A DNA stretch of 64,000 nt from Candidatus Chloroploca sp. Khr17 (GCF_004138165.1 NZ_RYFF01000005.1:127929-191928), one strand, 5' to 3'; counted from the stretch's first letter, positions 17,531-26,081 are shown. The notes: generated from the letters alone by a model not told the origin. Program-made: numbers and translations.

Positions 17531-17602
17531 AGGAGCGCCCCGCTTGAGCGGCTTTAGCCCTGAGTTGCACGGGTGTTCGCTATGTAGTATACTTCTCATA
17601 TT

Positions 17603-18715
17603 ATGAGGCTCACAATCCAACTGAAGTTGCAGCCGACTCCTGAGCAAGCTGACGCTTTGCAGCGCACGCTTGAGCGGGCGAATGAGGCGTGTAACGCGAT
17701 GAGTCTGACGGCATGGGAGACCAAGACCTTTCGGCAGTTTGCGGTTCACAAGCTGGTGTACCAGGACACCCGCGAGGCGTTCGGGCTTGCCGCGCAAATG
17801 GTGGTGCGGTGCATTGCGAAGGTAGCGGATGCCTACAAGCTGGATCGCAAGGTTCAGCGCACGTTTCGCCCACACGGTGCGATGGCCTACGATGATCGCA
17901 TCCTGTCCTTCCACCGCGGCAAGCAGGAAGTCTCGATCTGGACGCTCGACGGGCGGCAGGCGATCCCGTTCCTCTGCGGCGATAGGCAGCGCCCGTTGCT
18001 CGCTTCGCAGCGGGGCGAGACGGATCTGGCGCTGGTCAACGGCGCGTGGTATCTGTTCGCTGGGTGCGAGGTTGAAATACCCGACCCTGGCGACGTGGAA
18101 GGCGTGATGGGCATTGACCTGGGGGTGACCAATATTGCGGTAGATAGCGACGGCGAGACCCATTCCGGCAAGGCGATCAAGAACGTGCGCTATCGGCATC
18201 GGAGCTTGCGGCGCAAGCTCCAGCGGAAACGGACCCACGGTGCCCGCCGCCGCTTGCGAAAGCTCGTAGGGCAGGAATACCGCTTTGCGACATGGGTAAA
18301 CCACAACCTCTCCAAACGGATTGTTGCGAAGGCCGAAGGCACGAAGCGGGCGATAGCGTTGGAGGATCTGACGCATATTCGCACGCGGATAACGGCTCGC
18401 AGGTCGCAGCGCGCAACACTCCATAGCTGGGCCTTTGCGCAGTTGCAGGCCTTTATCGTCTACAAGGCAGCGATGTGCGGGGTTCCTGTCCATCGGGTTG
18501 ATCCTCGGAATACCTCTCGTACCTGTCCTATGTGCGGTTGTATTGACAAGGCCAACCGCAAAACCCAGGCTTCGTTTGTCTGCACATCTTGTGGCTTCGC
18601 TGGGCCAGCAGATGTGATCGCGGCGGTCAATATTGGCCGCCGGGCGCCTGTAAGTGCGCCATGCTACCCGGCTGCCGACTCGTCGGTAGTGCAGGGTAAA
18701 GCCCAAGAGCTTTAG
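17603..18715 (+). CDS. tnpB: RNA-guided endonuclease TnpB
   Basis: 370 residues, near the usual family length. The RuvC-like catalytic acids are all visible: Asp in GIDLGVTN, Glu in IALEDL and Asp in GPADVIAAVN. The zinc ribbon is CPMCG...CTSCG. An Arg/Lys-rich bridge (RRKLQRKRTHGARRR) separates the first two motifs. TnpB cleaves DNA under guidance of an RNA made from the element's right end, helping retention of the transposon. A TATACT box at 17588-17593 puts the expected transcription start within a few bases of the ATG, and no Shine-Dalgarno is present, so the mRNA may be leaderless. Confidence 0.93.
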   Translation: MRLTIQLKLQPTPEQADALQRTLERANEACNAMSLTAWETKTFRQFAVHKLVYQDTREAFGLAAQMVVRCIAKVADAYKLDRKVQRTFRPHGAMAYDDRILSFHRGKQEVSIWTLDGRQAIPFLCGDRQRPLLASQRGETDLALVNGAWYLFAGCEVEIPDPGDVEGVMGIDLGVTNIAVDSDGETHSGKAIKNVRYRHRSLRRKLQRKRTHGARRRLRKLVGQEYRFATWVNHNLSKRIVAKAEGTKRAIALEDLTHIRTRITARRSQRATLHSWAFAQLQAFIVYKAAMCGVPVHRVDPRNTSRTCPMCGCIDKANRKTQASFVCTSCGFAGPADVIAAVNIGRRAPVSAPCYPAADSSVVQGKAQEL

Positions 18716-18730
18716 CCTTGGGTAGCTTAC
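18600..18730 (+). ncRNA. Probable omega RNA (reRNA) from the tnpB right end
   Basis: In characterised IS605-family elements the guide RNA scaffold comes from the last ~100-150 bases of tnpB plus the right end. Here the final tnpB codons and its TAG stop lie inside the right-end hairpin (18702-18722), as expected for that arrangement. The guide would be read from the first bases after the element, near 18731. Limits are approximate and no transcript is shown. Confidence 0.4.
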
Positions 18731-18752
18731 TCGGAAGGTCTATCTATCGTAC

Positions 18753-20975
18753 CTACGGATGGCGTAGCGAGTCGACCATAGCCTGGGTCTCGGGCGAGGG
18801 TGGGATGTCGAACCGGCTGACGAGCCAGGTCACCAGGGCATTGATTGGAATGCCAAAGATGCCTGCGGCACTGCTGCTAATGCCTAGAATGCTCCAATCT
18901 GGCAGGATCGAGGTGAGAGCCATATACCCTGCAGTGACGATCAAGCCACTCAGCATACCCGCTGCTGCCCCGCGGCTCGTGGCTCTCTTCCAGAAGATGC
19001 CCATGACCAGAATAGGAAAGAACGTTGCTGCTGCGAGCGAAAAGGCCCAGGCAACCATCTGCACAATGATGGCGAGACGTTGCAAGGCTGTGAGTGTCGC
19101 CAGCACTGCGGCCACCAGAATCATAATGCGCCCAAGCCAGAGCCGTTCCCGCAACGAGGCTTTTGGGTTGAGGGTGCGGTGGTAGATATCGTGTGCCACC
19201 GCTGCTGCAATGACCATCAACAGTCCGTCAGCCGTCGAGAGGGCAGCCGCCATGCCCCCGGCCGCCACCAGTGCCACCACCGTTGTTGGTAAACCGGCAA
19301 TCTCGGGTGTTGCGAGCACGATCAGATCCGGGTCAATCCGCAATTCGCTGTATTGCAGACGATTATCAGGACCGTTTTCGTCGGGGGAATTTTCGCTGAT
19401 CGTGAGCAACCCAGTCTGCGCCCAGTTTTCGGCCCATTCAGGGAGCGCGGCAACCGGGCGTCCTACAACATCTTGCAGGATCTCCCAGCGTGAAAAGGCG
19501 GCATAGGCCGGTGCAGTGAGGTACAGCACCGCGATCCAGACGAGGGCCCACGCAACACTGCTGCGACTCTGATGCACGTCGGGTACGGTATAAAAGCGCG
19601 TCAGAATGTGGGGCATCCCCGCTGTTCCTACCATCAGGCAGATCGTGAGCGCAATAAAATTGAGCGATGACCAGTCGTTGAACGGTTCAATATAACTTGA
19701 CGTAATGCCCTGCTCGGCTTCCAGACGGATAATGTTTTGTAGCGCTTCGCCGTACATCAACTGGGGAATCGGTACCCCGGTCAGTTTGAGTGAGAGCCAG
19801 GTCACTGGCACGAGATAGGCCACAACCATGATAATGCCCTGCACGCCCTGGGTCCAGGTAATCGCTTTCATCCCCCCCAGAAACGAGCAGAGCAGCACAG
19901 TCGAGAGCCCGACGATGACGCCGAGCATATAATTGATACCGAGGAACCGGCTCATGATGATCCCTATCCCCGTCACCTGTGCGGTCAGATAGGTAAAGCT
20001 GATAATGATGCAGATAATCGCCCCGAGCACACGGGTGGCACTTCCTGGATAGCGTGCGCCAATGAAATCAGGAATCGTGAATTGCCCAAACTTGCGCAAA
20101 TACGGTGCAAGCAAAAGCACGAGCAAGACAAAGCCACCTGTCCAGCCGGTTATATAGGCCAGCCCCTCGTAGCCGAGCAGGAAGAGCGCCCCGGCCATAC
20201 TGATAAACGAGGCCGCACTCATCCAGTCCGAGCCTGTCGCCAGGCCGTTGAGCGGCGCTGGCACGCGCCGTCCGGCGACATAATACTCATCAAGCTGCTC
20301 GGTTCGCGCACGTAGCCCGATCACCGCATAAACGCCGATGGTGAGCAAGAGAAAGAACCAACTGATCGCGCCTGGCGGCAAAGTATAGATCGCATCAAGC
20401 AGGCTTACTGCCCCGATCAGCAGAAGAAACCCGAGCGTAAAGCCCAGATACGCCATCAGCAGACGATTGCGGTAATTGCGTTGATCCGCGCTTTCGGGTG
20501 GACTCGTGGCAAAGCGACGATCGAGTTTCCTCATACGCAGGGTATAGCCAAAGGTCAGGCCAATGAAGATAATGAGCGCACCCTGGCTCTGCATATAATA
20601 GCCGAGTGGAAAACCCGTCAGTACCGTCACCTGATTGAGCATGGGGGCAAAGATTGCCGGCAGGAGAAAACTTGCCAGCCAGATTAACAGCAATGGCCCA
20701 ATCAACGTAAGATTAGCCTTCCAATAGACCCCCAGCCACGGTGGCGCACGGTAGCCAACCAGCCCTTCTTCTTGAACGCTACGCTCTGGCGTGCTGGCTA
20801 CCTCTGGCTCGGGTTGTGGTCGTGTCGGCAAGCCGCTCTCGCGTGAGAGATCACGTATGTCGCGGATGCGTTCCATCGGGGGGAAGATCCGGTGCATCAC
20901 GAGGAAGGCCACGGCCAGTGAACTGACGACGATCAAAAAGACGTGCCAGAGTTCCAGCGTGATCAGTTCGCTCAT
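18753..20975 (-). CDS. Sodium:solute symporter with fused DUF4212 small subunit (VC_2705/ActP type)
   Basis: 740 residues. An N-terminal TM helix (about 10-27) and a charged linker lead to a DUF4212 domain (about 85-165: YWKANLTLIGPLLLIW..., then LGYYMQSQGALIIFIGLTFGYTLRMRKLDRRF). A complete SSS-family transporter follows, with about 13 TM helices (EYYVAGRRVPAPLNGLATGSDWMSAASF). In most bacteria the DUF4212 protein and the symporter are separate adjacent genes; here they form one chain. The relatives take up acetate or other short organic acids with sodium. The start overlaps the histidine kinase stop by 4 bases, so the three-gene operon suggests ligand-controlled uptake. Confidence 0.9.
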   Translation of the reverse strand: MSELITLELWHVFLIVVSSLAVAFLVMHRIFPPMERIRDIRDLSRESGLPTRPQPEPEVASTPERSVQEEGLVGYRAPPWLGVYWKANLTLIGPLLLIWLASFLLPAIFAPMLNQVTVLTGFPLGYYMQSQGALIIFIGLTFGYTLRMRKLDRRFATSPPESADQRNYRNRLLMAYLGFTLGFLLLIGAVSLLDAIYTLPPGAISWFFLLLTIGVYAVIGLRARTEQLDEYYVAGRRVPAPLNGLATGSDWMSAASFISMAGALFLLGYEGLAYITGWTGGFVLLVLLLAPYLRKFGQFTIPDFIGARYPGSATRVLGAIICIIISFTYLTAQVTGIGIIMSRFLGINYMLGVIVGLSTVLLCSFLGGMKAITWTQGVQGIIMVVAYLVPVTWLSLKLTGVPIPQLMYGEALQNIIRLEAEQGITSSYIEPFNDWSSLNFIALTICLMVGTAGMPHILTRFYTVPDVHQSRSSVAWALVWIAVLYLTAPAYAAFSRWEILQDVVGRPVAALPEWAENWAQTGLLTISENSPDENGPDNRLQYSELRIDPDLIVLATPEIAGLPTTVVALVAAGGMAAALSTADGLLMVIAAAVAHDIYHRTLNPKASLRERLWLGRIMILVAAVLATLTALQRLAIIVQMVAWAFSLAAATFFPILVMGIFWKRATSRGAAAGMLSGLIVTAGYMALTSILPDWSILGISSSAAGIFGIPINALVTWLVSRFDIPPSPETQAMVDSLRHP

Positions 20976-22162
20976 GGGGCCTCGACGGCGCCTGGTTGGC
21001 GTGCAGGTTGCAACAGGGCTTCTGAGGCCCCCGGCGGGATGGGCAGCGTAAAAGAGATGGTTGTGCCGGTGCCCGGCCCTGCACTTTCGGCCCAGATCTC
21101 ACCACCCTGGACATCAATCAGGTGGCGCACAATGGCTAAACCGATGCCGTTGCCCCCGCTTTGGCGTGCGCGTGATTTATCGACGCGATAGAACCGTTCA
21201 AAGACATGGGGCAAATGCTCGGCTGCGATGCCTACTCCGGTATCTTGCACTGAGACTTTGACCATCGGGTTGGCATAGACGGCTCGTACCGTTACCTTGC
21301 CCCCACTGGGTGTGTAGCGAAAGGCATTCGAGAGCACATTGATCATCACCTGATCAATGCGATCGGGATCGCTCCAGACCGAAGGTAGGTAGGCCTCGAC
21401 ATCGAGGGCCAATTCGACCTGATTGGCCTGAAAGATCGGCTCAAAATGGGTCACGACCCCTTGCAGCAAGGTGCGCAGGTTCATGCTGCGCACCACCACG
21501 GGGATCTGGCCAGCTTCGACGCGTGAGAGCAGTTCGAGGTCTTCAATCAGGCGTTGGAGGCGGTTTGACTCGTGGAGAATCAGGTTGAAGGTTTGCGGTT
21601 CAGGTTTGATGACGCCATCGAGCAATCCTTCCATATACCCACTGATGGTTGCGAGCGGGGTGCGCAATTCGTGAGTCACATCGGCGAGTAGCGCCAGGCG
21701 CCGTTGTTCGGTACGGTCAAGGGTGTCGGCCAGTTGATTGACACTCTGCGATAATTGGGCGATCTCATCGTCACTCGAGATCCTGGTTCGTTCCCGGTAA
21801 AAGCCCTGGGCAAGCCGTCGGCTGACGATCGAGAGCGTGTAAAGGGGTTCAACGATGCGTTTGGAAACAAACAGGCTGACAATCACCGCAGCCGTCAGTG
21901 CAGCAAAGCCACTGATCAACAGGGCTTGCTGCAAGACGGTTTGAAACTGACGCAATAAGGGTGTCTGCACGCCCTCGGTTGCCGCAAGATCGCGGAGCGG
22001 GCCTGTTTCCGCCGCTGCTGCCCCGAGGGTGAGCGGGGCGACCTCAACCAACCCGACGCGAGCCAGGAAGAGCGCCGTGGCGATCAAGACAACATCAGCA
22101 ATCACCACAATGATCAGGTGCGATGCAAAGAGCTTCCAGCGTAACTGATGATGCCATCTCAT
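20972..22162 (-). CDS. Sensor histidine kinase (HAMP-HisKA-HATPase)
   Basis: 396 residues. TM1 (about 13-35) and TM2 (about 83-105) bracket a short extracytoplasmic region of about 45 residues, followed by HAMP. The H-box DVTHELRTPLATISGY carries the phosphorylated His; the N box (NVLSNAFRYTP), G1 (DTGVGIA) and G2 (GGNGIGLAIV) are intact. It overlaps the response regulator by 4 bases upstream and the symporter by 4 bases downstream. The small sensor region suggests detection of transport or membrane state, though this is inference. Confidence 0.93.
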   Translation of the reverse strand: MRWHHQLRWKLFASHLIIVVIADVVLIATALFLARVGLVEVAPLTLGAAAAETGPLRDLAATEGVQTPLLRQFQTVLQQALLISGFAALTAAVIVSLFVSKRIVEPLYTLSIVSRRLAQGFYRERTRISSDDEIAQLSQSVNQLADTLDRTEQRRLALLADVTHELRTPLATISGYMEGLLDGVIKPEPQTFNLILHESNRLQRLIEDLELLSRVEAGQIPVVVRSMNLRTLLQGVVTHFEPIFQANQVELALDVEAYLPSVWSDPDRIDQVMINVLSNAFRYTPSGGKVTVRAVYANPMVKVSVQDTGVGIAAEHLPHVFERFYRVDKSRARQSGGNGIGLAIVRHLIDVQGGEIWAESAGPGTGTTISFTLPIPPGASEALLQPARQPGAVEAP

Positions 22163-22863
22163 CGTATCCCACCGACAAATTTATATCCAACCCCACGCAC
22201 GGTCTGGACAACTGGGGCTTCACGCGGGCCACATTCTTCGAGTTTCCGGCGGAGGGTGCCGACATGCACATCAACGACCCGATCTATGCCCGCAAAATCG
22301 GCCCCCCAGATGCGTTGCAACAGCTCTTCACGGGTAAACACGCGCCCCGGATAGCTCGCCATCACGTAGAGGAGATCAAATTCACGCGGCGTTAACTCGA
22401 CCATGGTCTCGCCATGTTGCACCTCGCGGCGTTCGGGGTCAATACTGAGCACCCCAAACTGAAGTGCTGGGCGTTCGGCGCTTTTTTCCTGGGGCATCCG
22501 CGAACGCCGCAGGATTGCTTTGACGCGGGCGACGAGTTCACGCGGGCTGAAGGGTTTGGTCAGGTAATCGTCGGCCCCGACCGAAAGCCCAATCAATTTG
22601 TCAACCTCGTCAGTGCGAGCGGTCAGCATTAACACATAGACTGATGTCTCTTGATGCAAACGTCGACAGACTTCGATGCCATCAATGCCGGGCAGCATGA
22701 CGTCCAGGATGACCAAGTCAGGCCGGATCGCCCGGGCCAGCGTCAGCGCTGATGGGCCATCGAAGGCGCGCTGAATCGCAAAACCTTCAGCAGCTAGATA
22801 GCTCGCCACCAGATCGACAATGGGCTGCTCGTCGTCTACGACCAGGATTGTCGCTGCATCCAT
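22159..22863 (-). CDS. OmpR/PhoB-family response regulator
   Basis: 234 residues. The receiver domain has the acidic pair DDE (residues 10-12), the phosphoacceptor Asp in LVILDVMLPG (about 54), Thr in LTAR and Lys in LTKPF. A winged-helix DNA-binding domain follows (ELTPREFDLLYVMASYPGRVFTREELL ... RVVDVHVGTLRRKLE). It is the first gene of the operon and has a strong GGAGGT site before the ATG. The inverted repeats at 22893-22907 and 22931-22951 are candidate operators. Confidence 0.95.
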   Translation of the reverse strand: MDAATILVVDDEQPIVDLVASYLAAEGFAIQRAFDGPSALTLARAIRPDLVILDVMLPGIDGIEVCRRLHQETSVYVLMLTARTDEVDKLIGLSVGADDYLTKPFSPRELVARVKAILRRSRMPQEKSAERPALQFGVLSIDPERREVQHGETMVELTPREFDLLYVMASYPGRVFTREELLQRIWGADFAGIDRVVDVHVGTLRRKLEECGPREAPVVQTVRGVGYKFVGGIR

Positions 22864-22892
22864 CGCAGCACCTCCGCAGCGCCTCAGATAGT

Positions 22893-22907
22893 TCCAGTTT
22901 CACTGGA
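22893..22907. promoter_or_regulatory. Inverted repeat upstream of the response regulator
   Basis: TCCAGT-TTC-ACTGGA, 30 bases before the regulator ATG. The size and position fit a dimeric regulator site, but OmpR-family proteins more often bind direct repeats, so the binding protein is open. Confidence 0.35.
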
Positions 22908-22930
22908 GTTGCAAATTGACCAAACATAGT

Positions 22931-22951
22931 GCGTAATATACCATATTACGC
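22931..22951. promoter_or_regulatory. AT-rich inverted repeat overlapping the EVE stop
   Basis: GCGTAATAT-ACC-ATATTACGC, 9-bp perfect arms, includes the TAA stop of the EVE gene (22948-22946) and lies in the promoter region of the two-component operon. A second short hairpin (GCCGAA/TTCGGC) abuts it inside the EVE gene. It may be an operator, a terminator, or both. Confidence 0.35.
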
Positions 22952-23359
22952 CGAAACTTCGGCCATGACAAGCAAACGTTGCCACTGTTGATCTGTCAAA
23001 GGAACGATTGAGAGGCGACCCTGGCGCACCAGCGCCGAGTCGGCAAAGAGCGGATCGGCTTTGATGTCGGCCAGTTTGACGGGTGAGGGCAAGGCGCGCG
23101 TGGCACGAATATCAACGACAAGAACGCGAGGATTGTCTGTCTTGGGGTCTTGATATGAGGCGCTGATTACTTCAGCTATGCCTACAGCCTGGCGCTCGTC
23201 GCCCGTGTGATAGATGAGTGCTTGATCGCCTGGGGCCATCGTGCGCATGTGTTTGAGGGCAACGTTGTTTGCGACCCCGTCCCAGATCGTTTTGCGCTCA
23301 CGCTCCAGGTCAGCGTAGCTGTATACGGTGGGCTCAGTTTTGAGTAACCAGCAAGCCAT
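22946..23359 (-). CDS. EVE-domain protein
   Basis: 137 residues from the ATG at 23359 (MACWLLKTEP), where family members begin; the longer frame to 23404 would read through the tRNA. Family marks are YWLLKTEP-type start, TIWDGVANNVALKHMRTM, GDQALIYHT and VGIAEV. EVE (PUA-like) domains bind modified bases in RNA or DNA. Only 9 bases (TTTTTTGT plus context) separate the ATG from the encoded CCA of tRNA-Glu, and no independent Shine-Dalgarno fits, so the message must be cut from, or read through, the tRNA precursor. Confidence 0.9.
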   Translation of the reverse strand: MACWLLKTEPTVYSYADLERERKTIWDGVANNVALKHMRTMAPGDQALIYHTGDERQAVGIAEVISASYQDPKTDNPRVLVVDIRATRALPSPVKLADIKADPLFADSALVRQGRLSIVPLTDQQWQRLLVMAEVSA

Positions 23360-23367
23360 ACAAAAAA

Positions 23368-23444
23368 TGGTACCCCCAGCGGGATTCGAACCCGCGATCT
23401 TCACCTTGAAAGGGTGACGTCCTAGGCCGCTAGACTATGGGGGC
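23368..23444 (-). tRNA. tRNA-Glu (UUC)
   Basis: The 7-bp acceptor GCCCCCA pairs with TGGGGGT (one G-U). The anticodon stem-loop is TCACC-CTTTCAA-GGTGA with anticodon TTC, and the T arm GCGGG-TTCGAAT-CCCGC is canonical. The 3' CCA is encoded (23370-23368) and is followed by six T residues, then by the EVE gene start. Confidence 0.97.
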
Positions 23445-23512
23445 GCAGAAATAAGACATGCTGTACAATGTGGCTCGTCTTGGTGCGTAACCAATTGGCT
23501 CAAACCTTCGGT

Positions 23513-23541
23513 ATTATACCAGGGTCTTGTTATTCTTTCAA
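23513..23541 (-). promoter_or_regulatory. Promoter for tRNA-Glu and EVE
   Basis: On the minus strand: TTGAAA (23541-23536), 17-base spacer, TATAAT (23518-23513), preceded by TGG (extended -10). The predicted start near 23506 leaves a 62-base tRNA leader. Confidence 0.7.
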
Positions 23542-23587
23542 GTCACCCTGAGGAGGTATGTGTTCACATTTGGGGTAGCAGGCTTGC

Positions 23588-23648
23588 CTGGGAGCGAGGG
23601 CGTCCCGCCCTCGAAGGCATTCCGAGGGCGGGACGCTCTCGCTCCCAG
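23588..23648. repeat. Large palindrome in the leader of the glycoside hydrolase gene
   Basis: 26-bp arms (23588-23613 and 23623-23648) with one mismatch around a 9-base loop. It is GC-rich and centred on GCGAGGGCGTCCCGCCCTCG. It ends 20 bases before the ribosome site of the downstream gene. The type resembles dispersed GC palindromes; no second copy is in this window. Confidence 0.6.
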
Positions 23649-23682
23649 GATGAGTATGAACAGTTACGTAAGGAGCCTTTGT

Positions 23683-26067
23683 ATGTTCAAATCAGCTCGC
23701 CTCTGGCTTGGGGTGCTCGTCGGCCTTGCGCTGCTGCTCACGCCCTTGCCACCAGTCGCTGGGCAATCATCAGGCGCTGGGATCGATTCGGCGTTTGGGG
23801 TGAATAGCCACCTGGCGTCGCGCTATCCAGTCTATGAGACGTTGCAGGTGCCGGTCGATCTAGTGGGGCAGACGGGGATGGGGTGGGCACGCGAAGATTT
23901 CCAGTTTGCGCGGATCGAGCCTCGTCCGGGTGAGTTTGATTGGGGTTGGCATGACCGGGTGGTTGATGATCTGACGCGGCGTGGCATCAAGGTCATTGGT
24001 CTGTTGAATGGCCCGACCCCGGCCTGGGCTGCGCGTGGACGCGGCGAAGCCTTTGCCCCTCCTGATGTGGCGCAGTTTGCGGCGTTTGCCGGTGCGGTCG
24101 TCGCTCGCTATAAAGATCGGGTGCAATATTGGCAGGTCTGGAATGAGCCTGATAATGCGCGTTACTGGGCACCTGCCCCCGACCCTGCTGCCTATGCCGC
24201 GCTCTTGCAGGCAACGAACCAGGCGATCAAGGCGGCTGATCCCAATGCCCGGGTGTTAGCGGCTGGCCTGGTCTCGCCTGAGCCTGCGACGAGCTTTTTG
24301 CAAGCGATGGCGACGCACGGGGCCTGGAATGCGTTTGATGTGATTGCGTTGCACCCTTATACCGATCCCAAAAGCCCTGAAGAGGGTCAGATCGCTGCGG
24401 CTGGGGTTGGTTCAGTACGAGCGCTCGCTGAACGCCTTGGATCGAAGCCGATCTGGGTGACTGAGTATGGCTGGTCGACGGCCAGTGGTGACCGCGATGG
24501 CCGTCAGGTTGCGCCTGAGGTTCAGGCGAGCTATCTTGTGCGCGGGGCTGCCCTTTTACGGGCTGCCGGGGTGGAACGGGTGATCTGGTATAACCTCAAG
24601 GACGTCAACCCCGGTGATGGCCTTGGTCTGCTCGCCTATGGCGCGGGGCGTACTGATTATAGCCAGGGCAAACCCGCCCTCGAGGCCTTCCGTACCCTCA
24701 ATCAGCAACTCGTTGGGACGACGCCCGCTGGCATGCTTGAGTTCGGTCAGCGCAGCGTGGTGGTTGATTTCGAGAACTTTGGCACGTGGCGCCGTGGTGA
24801 TCAGCCGAATGGTACGTTTACCCAGAGTTCGGCACAGGTCTATGGCGGTCAGTTTTCGGGCCAGCTCAGTTATACCTTTGGTACTCGTGGCAATGATTAT
24901 GTTGTCTTTACCGCAGGTTCACCGGCCCTGATCCCGGCTGGTGCCACCGACCTTGGGGTTCAAATCTATGGCGATGGTAGTGGTCATGCGCTCAAGGTCT
25001 GGTTGCGTGATGCCGAAGGCGAGACGTTGCAGTTTCGCCTCGGTTTTGTTGGTGCGCCTGGGTGGCAATTCCTCGCCGTGCCGCTCTCTGGTCAGGTCGA
25101 GGCCTACGATCGCGTCAGTGGCAGTGGCAACCTTCGCCTCGATCTGCCGGCTCGTTTGATCGCCCTGGTGCTTGATGATGAACCCGATACGGCGACGGGA
25201 GCAGGGACGATCTACCTTGATGATCTGACGGTTTTGAGTGGCCCGTCGGCCTATGGCGCACGCTTTCAACGCGGGGGCGAGGTGGTTGATCTGCTCTGGG
25301 CCTTGCAGCCTGCTCAGGTTGCCATTCCTACCGGCGCAGGCCAAGGAACACTGGTGACGCTCAGTGGTGAAACCCGTACCGAGGTGGCACGTGATGGGCA
25401 ATTTGTCCTCGGGCTCGGCCCGTCGCCAGTCTTCCTGCGTCACGTCGTCGGCCAGGCTCAGCCTCAACCGCAACCGCAACCCCAGCCGGTTGATCAACGC
25501 TGTTTCCCCGAGACGGGCTTTTGCATCGCGGGTCGGATCCGGACATTCTGGGAACAGAATGGTGGCCTGCCTGTCTTTGGGTATCCGGTGGGGCCGCAGC
25601 GCGAAGAGATGATCGAAGGTCGGGCGTTGCAGGTGCAGTGGTTTGAACGCAATCGCCTTGAGTTGCATCCCGGCAATGCGCCGCCGTACGATGTGCTGCT
25701 CGGGCGGCTGGGGTTTGATCGGCTGGTGCAACAGGGGCGTGATTGGCAAACCTTTGCAACGAGTACATCAGAGCCAGGCTGTCGTTTCTTTGCCGAGACG
25801 GGCCACAATGTCTGCGGTGCGATCCTGGCCCTCTGGCGTGCCAATGGGCTTGAGTTTGATGGACGCCCCGGCAAGAGTGAAGCCGAGAGCCTTGCGCTCT
25901 TTGGGTTGCCGCTGAGTGGCCCACAGGCCGAGACACTCAGTGATGGGCGCGAGTATACGGTGCAGTGGTTTGAGCGGGCACGCTTCGAGCTCCATCCCGA
26001 AAATGCGCCACCTTACAATGTCTTGCTTGGTCTGCTCGGCAATGAATTTCAGCAAGATCGCAGATAA
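23683..26067 (+). CDS. Secreted glycoside hydrolase with paired C-terminal repeats
   Basis: 794 residues from the ATG at 23683, preceded by AAGGAG; the longer frame to 23527 runs through the palindrome. A signal peptide (about 1-28) is followed by a TIM-barrel of the GH5/GH39/clan A type (about 35-340) with putative acid Glu155 in VWNEPDN and nucleophile Glu261 in WVTEYGWS. A beta-sandwich carbohydrate-binding-like domain follows (about 370-550). The last 150 residues hold two copies of a unit with CFPETGFCIAGRI, GLPVFGYPV, VQWFERNRLELHPGNAPPY and VLLGRLG, common in secreted Chloroflexota proteins and probably wall- or glycan-binding. The exact sugar bond cleaved is unknown. Confidence 0.88.
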   Translation: MFKSARLWLGVLVGLALLLTPLPPVAGQSSGAGIDSAFGVNSHLASRYPVYETLQVPVDLVGQTGMGWAREDFQFARIEPRPGEFDWGWHDRVVDDLTRRGIKVIGLLNGPTPAWAARGRGEAFAPPDVAQFAAFAGAVVARYKDRVQYWQVWNEPDNARYWAPAPDPAAYAALLQATNQAIKAADPNARVLAAGLVSPEPATSFLQAMATHGAWNAFDVIALHPYTDPKSPEEGQIAAAGVGSVRALAERLGSKPIWVTEYGWSTASGDRDGRQVAPEVQASYLVRGAALLRAAGVERVIWYNLKDVNPGDGLGLLAYGAGRTDYSQGKPALEAFRTLNQQLVGTTPAGMLEFGQRSVVVDFENFGTWRRGDQPNGTFTQSSAQVYGGQFSGQLSYTFGTRGNDYVVFTAGSPALIPAGATDLGVQIYGDGSGHALKVWLRDAEGETLQFRLGFVGAPGWQFLAVPLSGQVEAYDRVSGSGNLRLDLPARLIALVLDDEPDTATGAGTIYLDDLTVLSGPSAYGARFQRGGEVVDLLWALQPAQVAIPTGAGQGTLVTLSGETRTEVARDGQFVLGLGPSPVFLRHVVGQAQPQPQPQPQPVDQRCFPETGFCIAGRIRTFWEQNGGLPVFGYPVGPQREEMIEGRALQVQWFERNRLELHPGNAPPYDVLLGRLGFDRLVQQGRDWQTFATSTSEPGCRFFAETGHNVCGAILALWRANGLEFDGRPGKSEAESLALFGLPLSGPQAETLSDGREYTVQWFERARFELHPENAPPYNVLLGLLGNEFQQDRR

Positions 26068-26081
26068 AACCAGGCGGCCTG

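Larger units (their letters stand above)
17495..18730 (+). mobile_element. Solitary tnpB element of the IS200/IS605 (IS1341-type) group
   Basis: The element consists of an intact tnpB flanked by subterminal hairpins of matching design. The left hairpin (17510-17530) has CCCACG/CGTGGG and the right hairpin (18702-18722) has CCCAAG/CTTGGG, both with loop AGCTTTAGC. No tnpA is present. The ends are approximate because target and cleavage sites cannot be fixed by eye. It sits between the leuS promoter and the 3' end of the symporter gene and disrupts neither. Confidence 0.8.

Noticed and set aside
17480-18706. 408-codon open frame on the minus strand opposite tnpB
   Set aside because: It is the antisense of tnpB. 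The + frame has full RuvC and zinc-ribbon motifs; the minus frame has none.
23360-23404. Longer EVE start reading through the tRNA
   Set aside because: The family N-terminus is at 23359, and the extension would translate the tRNA sequence.
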